From assembly GCF_024704835.1 (NCBI RefSeq), contig NZ_JAMXBE010000015.1, positions 1-64,000 of the forward strand: DNA of 64,000 bases, in the 5' to 3' direction. Shown in pieces: positions 9,453-18,088 of this stretch. The translations under genes were made by a program, and so were the position numbers. Below the pieces are notes generated by a model. It was not told the origin of the DNA. It saw nothing but the letters and a program-made list of their open reading frames with translations, and searched no databases. The stretch's first letter is position 1, and each line of letters begins with the position of its first letter. This DNA comes from Parapedobacter tibetensis. GTDB lineage: Bacteria; Bacteroidota; Bacteroidia; Sphingobacteriales; Sphingobacteriaceae.

Positions 9453-9460
9453 TATTTTTG
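9453..9460 (+). promoter_or_regulatory. Bacteroidota -7 promoter element for the TonB receptor
   Basis: TATTTTTG at 9453-9460 fits TAnnTTTG and lies about 30 bases ahead of the preferred start at 9491. The upstream TTTG element is weak (a T-run near 9430). Confidence 0.45.
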
Positions 9461-9490
9461 CGGCGTTTCAAATTAACACCATTTATCAGG

Positions 9491-11833
9491 ATGAAGCTAC
9501 GCTACACTTTTGTCGGTATCCTAACCCTCCTTTCCGCCTTACTGCTTGCACAAACTCCCCAGAGCAAACTGGTGGGCCACATTGCAGATATCAATGGATC
9601 CGCCTTGGCAGGAGCAACGGTTCAACTCAACGGTACTACAGGCAGCAGCGGATTAAAGGTCGAAACCAACGCCAACGGCGATTTTTTACTTGAATTATCT
9701 CCCGACGAATACAGTGTGAAGTGCAGTCATATCGGTTACCGGTCAACCCATGAGGACATCCGCCTAATTGCTGACAGTACCATACATATGGAGGTAACGC
9801 TGGCACAGGATGTGACACTCGATGAAGTGGTCGTTACCGCTGGCCGCATCGCGGAAAGTATCGATGAAGTCCCATCATCTATCAGCATACTGAATGCGAA
9901 GCAAGTCCAGGAGCAGGCCAACATCAACCCCTCGGTTGCTTCCATCCTCGGAAATACCATCCCCGGACTTGGGACAGGCACCAACAAAGCCACCAATAGC
10001 GGGCAGACACTTCGGGGCCGACAGGTATTGGTGCTCATCGACGGCGTTCCGCAATCGACCCCTTTAATGAACGGCAGCAGGGACATCCGAACGCTTGATC
10101 CCGCGGTAATTGAACGCGTGGAAGTCATCAAGGGTGCAACCTCCATTTATGGTAATGGATCTGGCGGAGGCATCATCAACTTCATTACGAAACAACCGGA
10201 TTCGGGCAAGTCTTTCGGGGGAACAAGTAGTATCGGCACCGGTGGTAACCTCGCCCATCCGTCGAATACCATGGGTTACCGGTTTTCTCAATTGTTTACC
10301 GGTACGGTCAATAAGTTTTCCTATGTATTCAGTGGCACCTATAACTATACTGGTGTATTAAAAGATGCCAAGGGCAACGTAAATGCACAGGCAGATGGCC
10401 TGGGCGAAAATTCATTGTATAATATTTTCACTAAACTGGGGTACAGGCCAAACGACAAGAGCGCGTTTATGGTTTCTTACAACCTGTTTCGGAGCGTCCA
10501 GCACAGTGATTACATCAATACGGTTGGCAAATATGGCGAAGACCCCTCCATCGGCGTAAAGGGTGAAAATCTGGGTGAGTCCGCCGGAACACCGTACAAT
10601 CATAACATATTGGTGTCATATCAGCACAGTGCCCTCCCCTACAACACCGTGCTTGATGCGACGGCTTACTATAATCGATTTGTTTCCATGAATCGCTATG
10701 TAGAAAACGGTACGGCGTGGTACGGACCGGGGCAAACAAAGATCCAGTCGTTTAAAAAAGGCATTCGTGTAAACCTCCATACCCCCTGGAAAATGAGCGA
10801 TCGATTCGGCGTTGAATTCACCTATGGGTTGGACTTATTAAATGACCTTACGAACCAAATATTGACCGATGGACGTGTGTACATACCAGACATGGACATG
10901 GTTAACCTCGCGCCCTATGCGCAACTAAAATTCGATCTATGGGACAATTTGGTGCTCAAGGGCGGCTTACGCTATGAAAATGCCAGCGTAAAGGTGCAGG
11001 ATTTCAGCACCATCGCAACAGGACCGAATGGCGAAGGTAGCGTGGCCATCAAAGGTGGAACGATACCGTACCATGCTACCATGTTCAATGCAGGCCTGCG
11101 TTATAATAGGTATGCCGTTTTTAACCCCTTCGTTAGCTTTTCGCAAGGGTTTGCCATCAACGAACTGGGACGTATCCTGCGACGTGCGCAAGAAAACACG
11201 CTGGATCAAATTGAAACCGATCCGATTATCACCAACAACTATGAAGTGGGCTTCAGCAGCCGTATCCGCATGTTCCATTTTACAGCGGCTTACTACATTA
11301 GCACATCAAAATTCGGCGCCAACCTGGTGGACGTAGGCGGTTATTTGACGGCACAGCGCGAACCTGAACATGTTCAGGGCTATGAAGTAACCGCCGATGC
11401 GTATCTCGATGAAAAATGGACGACCGGCGCCAGCTATTCGTTTGTAGAGGGCAAAGCCGAACAGGATGACGGCACCAAGGTATACCTAAACGGTATCCGT
11501 ATCGCTCCGCTAAAGGCAACGGCGTACCTGGCTTTCCGCCCGTCGTCGATTACCGAGCTGAAACTCAACTGGGTCTATACCGGAAGCAGGGACCGGTTTG
11601 AGCCCCGTGCGAATGGTACCTATGCCAATAGCGAAGGTCCGATAACATCCGTAAACCTGCTCAATTTCTCGGCCATGTACCGCATCAGCAGCAAGATCCT
11701 GATTGGATTGGGTGTCGAAAACCTGCTGAATACAGCGTATTACCCCGTGGTGAGCCAATACCGGGGCATCGATGCGGAATACGTGCGTGGCAACGGCGCA
11801 TCTGTGAACGTGAACCTATCTTACAGTTTCTGA
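9491..11833 (+). CDS. TonB-dependent outer-membrane receptor, probable iron/siderophore uptake
   Basis: A 780-residue protein from ATG 9491 (MKLRYTFVG), which has AGG just ahead; the frame extends to 9458 but without a better start. It has a signal peptide (residues 1-20), a carboxypeptidase-regulatory-like domain (about 25-105), a plug with VVVTAGRIAESIDEVPSSIS, GQTLRGRQVLVLIDGVPQS and VIERVEVIKGATSIYGNGSGGGIINF, then a 22-strand-type barrel ending in aromatic SYSF. This architecture is that of FecA/FhuE-like receptors that take up ferric siderophores with TonB energy. The PepSY membrane protein 4 bases downstream supports iron uptake. The ligand is not deducible. Confidence 0.9.
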   Translation: MKLRYTFVGILTLLSALLLAQTPQSKLVGHIADINGSALAGATVQLNGTTGSSGLKVETNANGDFLLELSPDEYSVKCSHIGYRSTHEDIRLIADSTIHMEVTLAQDVTLDEVVVTAGRIAESIDEVPSSISILNAKQVQEQANINPSVASILGNTIPGLGTGTNKATNSGQTLRGRQVLVLIDGVPQSTPLMNGSRDIRTLDPAVIERVEVIKGATSIYGNGSGGGIINFITKQPDSGKSFGGTSSIGTGGNLAHPSNTMGYRFSQLFTGTVNKFSYVFSGTYNYTGVLKDAKGNVNAQADGLGENSLYNIFTKLGYRPNDKSAFMVSYNLFRSVQHSDYINTVGKYGEDPSIGVKGENLGESAGTPYNHNILVSYQHSALPYNTVLDATAYYNRFVSMNRYVENGTAWYGPGQTKIQSFKKGIRVNLHTPWKMSDRFGVEFTYGLDLLNDLTNQILTDGRVYIPDMDMVNLAPYAQLKFDLWDNLVLKGGLRYENASVKVQDFSTIATGPNGEGSVAIKGGTIPYHATMFNAGLRYNRYAVFNPFVSFSQGFAINELGRILRRAQENTLDQIETDPIITNNYEVGFSSRIRMFHFTAAYYISTSKFGANLVDVGGYLTAQREPEHVQGYEVTADAYLDEKWTTGASYSFVEGKAEQDDGTKVYLNGIRIAPLKATAYLAFRPSSITELKLNWVYTGSRDRFEPRANGTYANSEGPITSVNLLNFSAMYRISSKILIGLGVENLLNTAYYPVVSQYRGIDAEYVRGNGASVNVNLSYSF

Positions 11834-11837
11834 AGCC

Positions 11838-12989
11838 ATGGCCCGTAAGCTCTTCCGCTACCTACACAGATGGCTGGGCTTAACCACCGGGCTCATTGTC
11901 TTTATTGTCAGTGTCACTGGATGCATTTATGTTTTTTCCGATGAGCTAAAGGGGCTATTTTACGGCAAGCGCCTGTTCATCGTCGAACAGGAGGCTGCCT
12001 TCCTACCGCTGAGCGTCCTAAAAGACAATGCACAGCGCGCATTGGATCCATCGCATCCGATTACCAGGTGCGATGTCTTCCCCAAGGGAAACCGCTCGTG
12101 GATATTCCGCGCAGCGAAAACCAAGCCAGGGGCCATAGGCTATTGGAATTACTACCCATATTACTATCGAGTTTACGTCAACCCCTACAACGGAGAGATC
12201 GTCCATATCGAAAATAGCAAATGGGAGTTTTTCCAAGTGGTACTAAGCCTACACATGAACCTGTTGCTGGGTGAGCGTATAGGCAAACCCCTCGTGGGCT
12301 ACGCTGTTGTCGGTTTCCTATTCATCCTCATCAGCGGGGTAGTGCTTTGGTGGCCTAGGAAATGGAAAAAAAAGAAACTGAGGCAACGCTTTGCCATCAA
12401 ATGGAAGGGATCCGTGAAACGCGTCACTTACGACTTACATAACGTGCCGGGGTTCTATATCCTTATACCTGTGTTCATCATCGCGACGACAGGGTTGGTT
12501 TTCTCCTTCAATTGGGCGGACCAAGCGGTGCAATACCTCTTTAACGGAGGCACGCCTGCAATGAAAAGAACCCTACCCGTTTCAGCTCCCTCCGCCCAAT
12601 ACGCCGACAGCGCGCTGGACACTGCGGTGAGATCCGTCATGCATGCGCATACCGGCGCCGATATGCTTTCCATCCGGTTCAGGGCGGGGGAAACCTCGCC
12701 CATCGATATCCAAACCCGTTTGCGGAAAAGCCGGACCAGCACTTTCGTATGGTATTATTTCGACCGTAATGACGGTCGACTGCTCACCAAATATGGCCAC
12801 CGGGATATTACGGGAGGCGAAAAGGTGCGAAGCATGAACTATGACTTACATGTGGGCTCCATTGGAGGTACCGCCACCAAGATATTAGCCTGCTTTTGCT
12901 CACTCATCTGTGCGAGCCTGCCGGTAACTGGTTTTCTGATCTGGTATAACAAAAGACGCAAGCGTGGTATTGCCAGGGTCGGCGCCTAA
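11838..12989 (+). CDS. PepSY-associated TM protein (PiuB-like), probable ferric reductase/iron uptake partner
   Basis: This 383-residue inner-membrane protein belongs to the PepSY_TM family. It has about four membrane helices, at about residues 15-37, 147-172, 201-225 and 345-366. Conserved blocks such as RWLGLTTGLIVFIVSVTGCIYVF, LHMNLLLG and LHVGSIGG carry histidines likely to bind haem. Members work beside siderophore receptors, some as reductases releasing iron in the periplasm or cytoplasmic membrane. Its start lies 4 bases after the receptor stop, so the two form an operon. Reductase activity is inferred from the family. Confidence 0.88.
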   Translation: MARKLFRYLHRWLGLTTGLIVFIVSVTGCIYVFSDELKGLFYGKRLFIVEQEAAFLPLSVLKDNAQRALDPSHPITRCDVFPKGNRSWIFRAAKTKPGAIGYWNYYPYYYRVYVNPYNGEIVHIENSKWEFFQVVLSLHMNLLLGERIGKPLVGYAVVGFLFILISGVVLWWPRKWKKKKLRQRFAIKWKGSVKRVTYDLHNVPGFYILIPVFIIATTGLVFSFNWADQAVQYLFNGGTPAMKRTLPVSAPSAQYADSALDTAVRSVMHAHTGADMLSIRFRAGETSPIDIQTRLRKSRTSTFVWYYFDRNDGRLLTKYGHRDITGGEKVRSMNYDLHVGSIGGTATKILACFCSLICASLPVTGFLIWYNKRRKRGIARVGA

Positions 12990-12998
12990 AAACAATGA

Positions 12999-13370
12999 CT
13001 ACCCCTTAGCAAGCTGTTCTTTCTTGAGAATATCTTGATGTTTGACAACATAGGCAATGGCCTCTTTTACCAAATCGTTGAGTGACATTTGGCGTGTAGC
13101 AGCCACCATAGCCGCATCTTTGTGGAGGTCGCTTGGGATACGCACGTTGAAGCTGCCTTTAAACGTTTTTTGCGGCGATTTACCAATCGCTTCGCAGGTA
13201 GCGATATAGTCGTCAACAGCTTCATGAAATGCATTTTTCAATGCTGGTGTGGATGTCGCTTCATAGGTTACCAGATCATCAATTCCCAAAATTTTTCCAT
13301 GCAACACCTCGTCCTCCGCTTGATAAGAAACGGTTCCGCGATAGTCTTTATAGGTCAATATATCGTTCAT
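12999..13370 (-). CDS. hicB: HicB family antitoxin
   Basis: A 123-residue protein with the HicB layout. The N-terminal partially degraded RNase-H-like domain opens YKDYRGTVSYQAEDEVLHGK and includes YEATSTPALKNAFHEAVDDY. A C-terminal ribbon-helix-helix segment, FNVRIPSDLHKDAAMVAA, binds DNA. HicB neutralises HicA and represses the operon. It overlaps the toxin gene by 4 bases (start at 13370, toxin stop at 13367), the usual tight coupling. It converges on the PepSY gene with only 9 bases between stops. Confidence 0.92.
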   Translation of the reverse strand: MNDILTYKDYRGTVSYQAEDEVLHGKILGIDDLVTYEATSTPALKNAFHEAVDDYIATCEAIGKSPQKTFKGSFNVRIPSDLHKDAAMVAATRQMSLNDLVKEAIAYVVKHQDILKKEQLAKG

Positions 13371-13621
13371 AATCTGTGTAATTTCTTTAATATAACGATA
13401 GTTTCTTCAATGGCATACCGCTTTACAATATTCCGCGGATGCGGCTTGTGTAGGCTGATGATATGCTTTTCATCATCAACAAATTTTCTACGGGAACCAC
13501 CCGTTTTGCCGGTCTTCAATTCCTTAAAACCAAAATAAGCTATTACATTAATAAACTCTTCCCAAGTAAAATCCTTGGGTACTTCGATAAAACGCTTAAC
13601 TAATTTCTCTGATCGACTCAA
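13367..13621 (-). CDS. hicA: HicA family mRNA interferase toxin
   Basis: This protein of about 84 residues carries the HicA double-stranded-RNA-binding-like fold, with GGSRRKFV and the catalytic histidine in ISLHKPHP. There is no ATG in the frame. By alignment in mind with HicA proteins that begin MxKxEKLLKRF, I place the start at TTG 13621 (SRSEKLVKRF). A second TTG at 13633 lies inside the palindromic operator and is less likely. HicA cleaves mRNA until bound by HicB. A weak TTG start would keep toxin levels low relative to HicB, which has ATG. Confidence 0.85.
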   Translation of the reverse strand: MSRSEKLVKRFIEVPKDFTWEEFINVIAYFGFKELKTGKTGGSRRKFVDDEKHIISLHKPHPRNIVKRYAIEETIVILKKLHRL

Positions 13622-13628
13622 GGGCAGA

Positions 13629-13649
13629 TGCAACTATAATATAGTTGCA
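13629..13649. promoter_or_regulatory. Probable HicB operator
   Basis: TGCAACTAT (13629-13637) and ATAGTTGCA (13641-13649) form a perfect inverted repeat with a 3-base centre. It lies at the expected transcription start of hicA, next to the minus-strand promoter (TAAGTTTG at 13655-13648). Autorepression by HicB is the known mode for the family. Confidence 0.6.
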
Positions 13650-13711
13650 AACTTAGATAAATTTGCTTTCTTCTGCAAATATATTTGGTTGCGTAAAAAA
13701 GCAAAGTTATC
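13648..13711 (-). repeat. Promoter-carrying inverted-repeat element, copy 1
   Basis: Arms GATAAATTTGCTTT (13656-13669) and AAAGCAAAGTTATC (13698-13711) pair with one mismatch over a 56-base span. Read on the minus strand, the element holds TTTG (13679-13676), 20 bases, then TAAGTTTG (13655-13648), a consensus Bacteroidota promoter for hicAB. Related copies lie at 25377-25440 and 36857-36914. Confidence 0.6.
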
Positions 13712-13788
13712 GGCCTGCTCGGCTGCCACTAAGAAGCCTTAATGTTTTCAAAGGTAATTAAAATGCCCCCTACCGTCTATACCGGAAA

Positions 13789-14820
13789 TCATCTTTGAGG
13801 ATGACGAGTGGGCACTGCTACCCATGTAAGGACAACCTTTCCAAAATGTTTCCCTTCATCAAAATAAGTCAATGCCTCGGACAATTCCGATAATGGAAAA
13901 ACCCTGTCTATCACAGGCGTCATGTTATTAACTTCTATTGCCCTATTCATATCCTCAAATGCGGTTTTTGAACCAACCTGGACACCAACAATGGACAGGC
14001 ATTTTTGTATTATATCAAATACAGATAAATTTGTACTTGCACCACCCAACAAGCCAACAACCGCAATTCTGCCACCGAGTTTCATCGCTTCTATGGTTTT
14101 TCCTATTTCTGCCCAAGACATTTCCAAAGCTAAATCGACACCCTTCCCTCCTGTCAGTTCCAACACCATTTTCCCCCAATCCGGATTAGTTACATAATTG
14201 ATGGTTTTATCAGCCCCTAACTGTTTCGCTTTTTCCAGTTTCTCGTCTGAACTTGAAATAATAATGACTTTCGCGCCGATTGTTTTAGCAAATTGCAATG
14301 CAAAAATGGAAACCCCACCTGTCCCTTGTAGCAAAACGGTTTGCCCTGGCTTCAATTGTCCCGCATTAACAATAGCTTCCCACGCCGTAAGCCCGGCAAT
14401 TGGTAAGGAAGATGCCTCTTCGGCGGTCAGGTTAGATGGAATTTTCACCAGTGAGCTTTCCGGTAAAGTAATGTATTCCGAAAACACGCCTTGTACCGCT
14501 GTGCCCAAACGACTTTTCAAATCAACTGGCTTCAGACCTCCCGATTGCCATGATTGGATAAAATGTGTCGCAACCAAATCTCCAACGTTAAGTGTTAAAA
14601 CATCGCTTCCTATTTGCTCAACAATACCAACGGCGTCAGAACCTAAGATATGTGGCAATTTAGTCCCAAAAGCCCCTTTTGCAATCATTAAATCTAATTG
14701 GTTGAACGATATTGCGTTAACTTTTACCAAAACTTCATTTTCCCGAATGCTTGGAATCGCCTGCTCTTCTATGGTTACATTTCCCAAACCATATTCGTTT
14801 TTAATAAGTACTGCCTTCAT
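13789..14820 (-). CDS. Zinc-type alcohol dehydrogenase / quinone oxidoreductase family protein
   Basis: A 343-residue medium-chain dehydrogenase/reductase. The N-terminal GroES-like domain (HILGSDAVGIVEQIGSDV) is followed by a Rossmann domain with VLLQGTGGVSIFALQFAKTI and IISSSDEKLEKAKQLGADKTI. The zinc-ligand cysteines of classical alcohol dehydrogenases are absent, so it more likely reduces quinones or enones with NADPH. Substrate is unknown. It is divergent from the HxlR regulator at 14947, which probably controls it: HxlR regulators often control a neighbouring oxidoreductase in response to reactive carbonyls or quinones. Confidence 0.88.
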   Translation of the reverse strand: MKAVLIKNEYGLGNVTIEEQAIPSIRENEVLVKVNAISFNQLDLMIAKGAFGTKLPHILGSDAVGIVEQIGSDVLTLNVGDLVATHFIQSWQSGGLKPVDLKSRLGTAVQGVFSEYITLPESSLVKIPSNLTAEEASSLPIAGLTAWEAIVNAGQLKPGQTVLLQGTGGVSIFALQFAKTIGAKVIIISSSDEKLEKAKQLGADKTINYVTNPDWGKMVLELTGGKGVDLALEMSWAEIGKTIEAMKLGGRIAVVGLLGGASTNLSVFDIIQKCLSIVGVQVGSKTAFEDMNRAIEVNNMTPVIDRVFPLSELSEALTYFDEGKHFGKVVLTWVAVPTRHPQR

Positions 14821-14844
14821 AATTCTTTAGTTAAACATGAAATG

Positions 14845-14876
14845 CAAAAGTAGTTTTACACTATCTTTGTGTCAAG
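14845..14876. promoter_or_regulatory. Overlapping divergent promoters of the dehydrogenase and HxlR genes
   Basis: On the minus strand TTG (14875-14873), 20 bases, then TACTTTTG (14852-14845) fits the Bacteroidota promoter for the dehydrogenase. On the plus strand TATCTTTG (14862-14869) could serve the HxlR gene. The two overlap. GTATGC occurs twice just to the right (near 14876 and 14892) and could be part of a regulator site. Confidence 0.5.
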
Positions 14877-14946
14877 TATGCACTTTTTTGTATGCTAAGA
14901 ACCAAAAACATACTATTGTTGATTATCAATGCTATAAAAATTCACA

Positions 14947-15297
14947 ATGAGGAAAATAAATTTGGATGAGCCTATTTGTTCTGTTGATTATGCCTTCAAA
15001 AGAATAGGTGGGAAATACAAAGGGCGTATTATTTGGTATTTAAACGCACATGTTGTAATGCGATATGGAGAACTTAGAAGAGCGATAAGGGACATAACTC
15101 CAAAAATGTTGACGCAGACCTTGCGTGAGTTAGAAGATGATAAACTCATCACACGAAAGGTATATCATGAAGTACCTCCAAAAGTGGAATACTCGCTGAC
15201 GGAAACAGGAGCGGAACTCATTCCGTTCATAGACCACTTACGGCAATGGGGCGACCGACAAATTGAGAAAGAAAAATTAAATCCCATACTATGCTGA
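14947..15297 (+). CDS. HxlR family winged-helix transcriptional regulator
   Basis: This 116-residue protein is a single HxlR domain. It opens with the cysteine-containing PICSVDYAFKRIGGKYKGRI and continues with RYGELRRAIRDITPKMLTQT, LRELEDDKLITRKVY and VEYSLTETGAEL, ending WGDRQ. The Cys near the N-terminus is at the position used by thiol-sensing members. HxlR proteins bind as dimers to short dyads between divergent genes. Its neighbour across a 126-base gap is the dehydrogenase, a likely target. Confidence 0.92.
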   Translation: MRKINLDEPICSVDYAFKRIGGKYKGRIIWYLNAHVVMRYGELRRAIRDITPKMLTQTLRELEDDKLITRKVYHEVPPKVEYSLTETGAELIPFIDHLRQWGDRQIEKEKLNPILC

Positions 15298-15383
15298 AAA
15301 GTACGAATACCCAACATCGGCCAGTTCAAGCAGGAGATGTCAATTAATTCAACTATCTTTCGCACCACTATTTTTCAGTTGTT

Positions 15384-17165
15384 ATGCCGTTCCATTACGT
15401 TATTATATATTGCTTTGTATCTATCGTTCTTCTTGCTTTTTGCCCTATCGCCGTAGCCCAGCTCCCTACCAAACCATCCAATGAGCAAGCAGCTACGATT
15501 GACAGCTTTTATCATGAAGGCAGCCAGCTGTTGTTAAGCGGAGACCTGGATGCGGCTCATCAGCGGTTCAGCGAAGGATTATCGGTCGCTAAAACGCAAG
15601 GGGATTCCCTAAACATCGGTCGGTTTTACCACGGATTAGGCACCGTGCTGCAGCACCAGCAGGCCTATGAAGAGGCCTTGCTCCATTATCACAAAAGTAT
15701 AGCGTTTATCCAGGAGGACCAATATCCTGACGAAGTGGGAAAGACCTATGGAAACCTCGGCGCGCTCTATGCCCAGCAAAAGGATTTTCAGCATGCAAGG
15801 CAGTACCTTGAGCGTGCATTGGCTACGATAAAAGAAGAAAATGTCAGGCGGCTCCATATCATGGCCAACCTTGCTGCACTATACCTTGACCAAGGCGATT
15901 TGGAACAAGCTGAATCCCTAACCCTTGAAGCGATTACATCGGCAAAAACACTTAACCAGGCGTATATTGAAGCCACTCTATACACCAACCTAAGTAAATT
16001 ATACACGGAAACAAACCAGTGGAAACGGGCCATTCCGGCCGGCGAGCGGGCTTTGCACATCAAGGATAGTATTAAACAGGGCAGTTTGGTGGCACCCCGT
16101 GTTAATATCGGGTATGCGTATGAAAACCTAGGAGCACTTGACACGGCCATGAAGTACTACCACGATGCGCTGGGAGATGCCTCTGGAACGGAACTGTTGG
16201 GGGTATTGCAGAACCTGAAACGCATTGCTAAAAAAGTCGGGAATCTACGCGAATCACTGCGCTATTATGATCGCTATGACCAGGTAAAAGACTCCATCGC
16301 AGAACTGAATCGCCAGGCGCAGGTAGCCGAACTCACGGAAAAATACGAATCGAAACAAAAGCAGGGCGAAATCGACCATCTACAAGCTGAAAGTAAATTG
16401 CAAGGAAAATTGATTGCCCGGCAACGGGTTTTAGTTGGTATTTCGTTGGCTTTGCTCCTGCTGTTCGCTGTATTGGTGTATGTATGGCTCAAACAAAACA
16501 AGACGCGGCAGGCATTGGAAAAATCCAAGATGCAACAGCGGTTTCTCCTTACCCAGCTCAATCCCCATTTCATTTTCAATGCGCTGCAGAGTGTACAAAG
16601 CTACATTTTCAAAAACAAACCGGAAACTTCCATGGAATACTTGAACAGCTTTGCCAAGTTGATCCGGTCTGTTCTGGAGCATTCAGACCACGACACCATT
16701 TCCCTGGAAGAAGAAATGGAAATGATCCGCAATTTTTTGCACCTGCAGCAACTCAACCATCAAAATGACTTTACGTATGAAATTACACCTGGTGAACCCC
16801 CTGCGGAGCTAGATGGCCTCCATATACCGGCTATGTTAGTCCAGCCCTTTGTAGAAAATGCGGTAATCCATGGGATGCGAGACGTGCCTGAAGGAAAAAT
16901 ATCCGTTAATTTTAAACAAGAGGAAGGCCTATTAAAGATCACGATCTGCGATAATGGCAAGGGCATACAGCTGCAAAAAAGACAAAAGGCCAATGCCCTA
17001 CACCGTTCCATGGGGACGGAGATCATCCATAAAAGAATACGTGAATTCAACAAGGTGAATGAACGGAAAATAAACGTGCAGATAACGCCGTTTAGGGAGC
17101 ATCCGGAGTTTCCTGGCACGAAGGTGGTGCTGGATATACCGGTTCTAACCTATAAAAATACATGA
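15384..17165 (+). CDS. TPR-linked LytS-type sensor histidine kinase
   Basis: A 593-residue protein. It has a signal peptide (residues 1-26) and an outer TPR region (about 35-310) with repeats such as GRFYHGLGTVLQHQQAYEEA. One membrane helix lies at about 346-368. The cytoplasmic His_kinase (PF06580) block FLLTQLNPHFIFNALQSVQS carries the phosphorylated His, and a HATPase region with FVENAVIHG and DNGKGI follows. It phosphorylates a LytTR response regulator, here encoded directly downstream with a 4-base overlap. Confidence 0.92.
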   Translation: MPFHYVIIYCFVSIVLLAFCPIAVAQLPTKPSNEQAATIDSFYHEGSQLLLSGDLDAAHQRFSEGLSVAKTQGDSLNIGRFYHGLGTVLQHQQAYEEALLHYHKSIAFIQEDQYPDEVGKTYGNLGALYAQQKDFQHARQYLERALATIKEENVRRLHIMANLAALYLDQGDLEQAESLTLEAITSAKTLNQAYIEATLYTNLSKLYTETNQWKRAIPAGERALHIKDSIKQGSLVAPRVNIGYAYENLGALDTAMKYYHDALGDASGTELLGVLQNLKRIAKKVGNLRESLRYYDRYDQVKDSIAELNRQAQVAELTEKYESKQKQGEIDHLQAESKLQGKLIARQRVLVGISLALLLLFAVLVYVWLKQNKTRQALEKSKMQQRFLLTQLNPHFIFNALQSVQSYIFKNKPETSMEYLNSFAKLIRSVLEHSDHDTISLEEEMEMIRNFLHLQQLNHQNDFTYEITPGEPPAELDGLHIPAMLVQPFVENAVIHGMRDVPEGKISVNFKQEEGLLKITICDNGKGIQLQKRQKANALHRSMGTEIIHKRIREFNKVNERKINVQITPFREHPEFPGTKVVLDIPVLTYKNT

Positions 17166-17947
17166 TGAATAACCCAAGGCCAGATAAACCGTTATCCTGT
17201 CTCCTCGTAGAGGATGATCCACAATCCATGGAATACATGGTTGGTATTCTACAAGCCCATGCTCATAGCTTAGCTTGCTATCAAGCCAAAACCCTTAAAG
17301 AAGCCGAAGCATTGTATGCCGCTCATGATCCGAGGCTACTTATATTGGATATCAATCTTCCGGACGGGGATTCCTTTGAACTGCTAGCCAATATCACTGA
17401 GCAACAAGAAGCGCCCATTCCTTTTAAAGTCATCTTCACTACCGCCTTTGCCAACTATGCTGTAGAGGCGTTTAAAATCAGCGCACTCGATTACCTACTG
17501 AAACCGTTTACCCCCCATGAATTGACAACAGCCGTAGACAAGGCGTTGATTGACTTGGACATGGAACAATACCGACAACAACTCGATGCTTTTTTCCACA
17601 ACCAGCAACAAGAAGACCCACAACATAAGAAAATCGTACTCAAAAGTGTGGACAATATCCATGTGGTAAAGATTCCTGAAATCAGTCAGGCGGTGGCCGA
17701 CAATAATTATACGGTGTTCCATTTGATTGACGGTCGCACCATAACCGTTTCCCTGCCCTTGAAATCATACGAACAAAAACTTTCACCTTGCGGCTTTATG
17801 CGTGTCCACCAATCGCATTTGGTCAACCTCAGCCATATCAAAACCTTCCAACGAAAAAACAACATGTTGATTTTGGAAAACGGCATCGCCATACCGGTTT
17901 CCCTTAATAAAAGACCATTGCTACTGGATTACCTAAACACCTTATAA
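17162..17947 (+). CDS. LytTR family response regulator
   Basis: A 261-residue protein with an N-terminal receiver (about residues 12-125). Its acidic pair is in LLVEDDPQS, the phosphoacceptor Asp is in LLILDINLPDGDSFELL, and the lysine is in DYLLKPF. The C-terminal LytTR DNA-binding domain contains FMRVHQSHLVNLSHIKTF. It overlaps the kinase gene by 4 bases (ATGA), so the two are translationally coupled. Either ATG 17162 or 17165 could be used. Its targets are unknown; the secreted protein 142 bases downstream is one candidate. Confidence 0.93.
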   Translation: MMNNPRPDKPLSCLLVEDDPQSMEYMVGILQAHAHSLACYQAKTLKEAEALYAAHDPRLLILDINLPDGDSFELLANITEQQEAPIPFKVIFTTAFANYAVEAFKISALDYLLKPFTPHELTTAVDKALIDLDMEQYRQQLDAFFHNQQQEDPQHKKIVLKSVDNIHVVKIPEISQAVADNNYTVFHLIDGRTITVSLPLKSYEQKLSPCGFMRVHQSHLVNLSHIKTFQRKNNMLILENGIAIPVSLNKRPLLLDYLNTL

Positions 17948-18088
17948 CCTATCGGCAAATTCTCATCAAGTATAGGCAAATCCTAAAAGCACAGCCATAA
18001 TCAATGCTGTTCAGCAATAGCTTTTGTAATTTTATGGGCCGGTTTATGCGGTTTTATAATCTTAGTAATCTTTTAAAAATAACATAAC

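Noticed and set aside
9736-10146. 136-codon minus frame within the TonB receptor
   Set aside because: Shadow of the receptor gene, Ser/Thr/Cys-rich with no domain.
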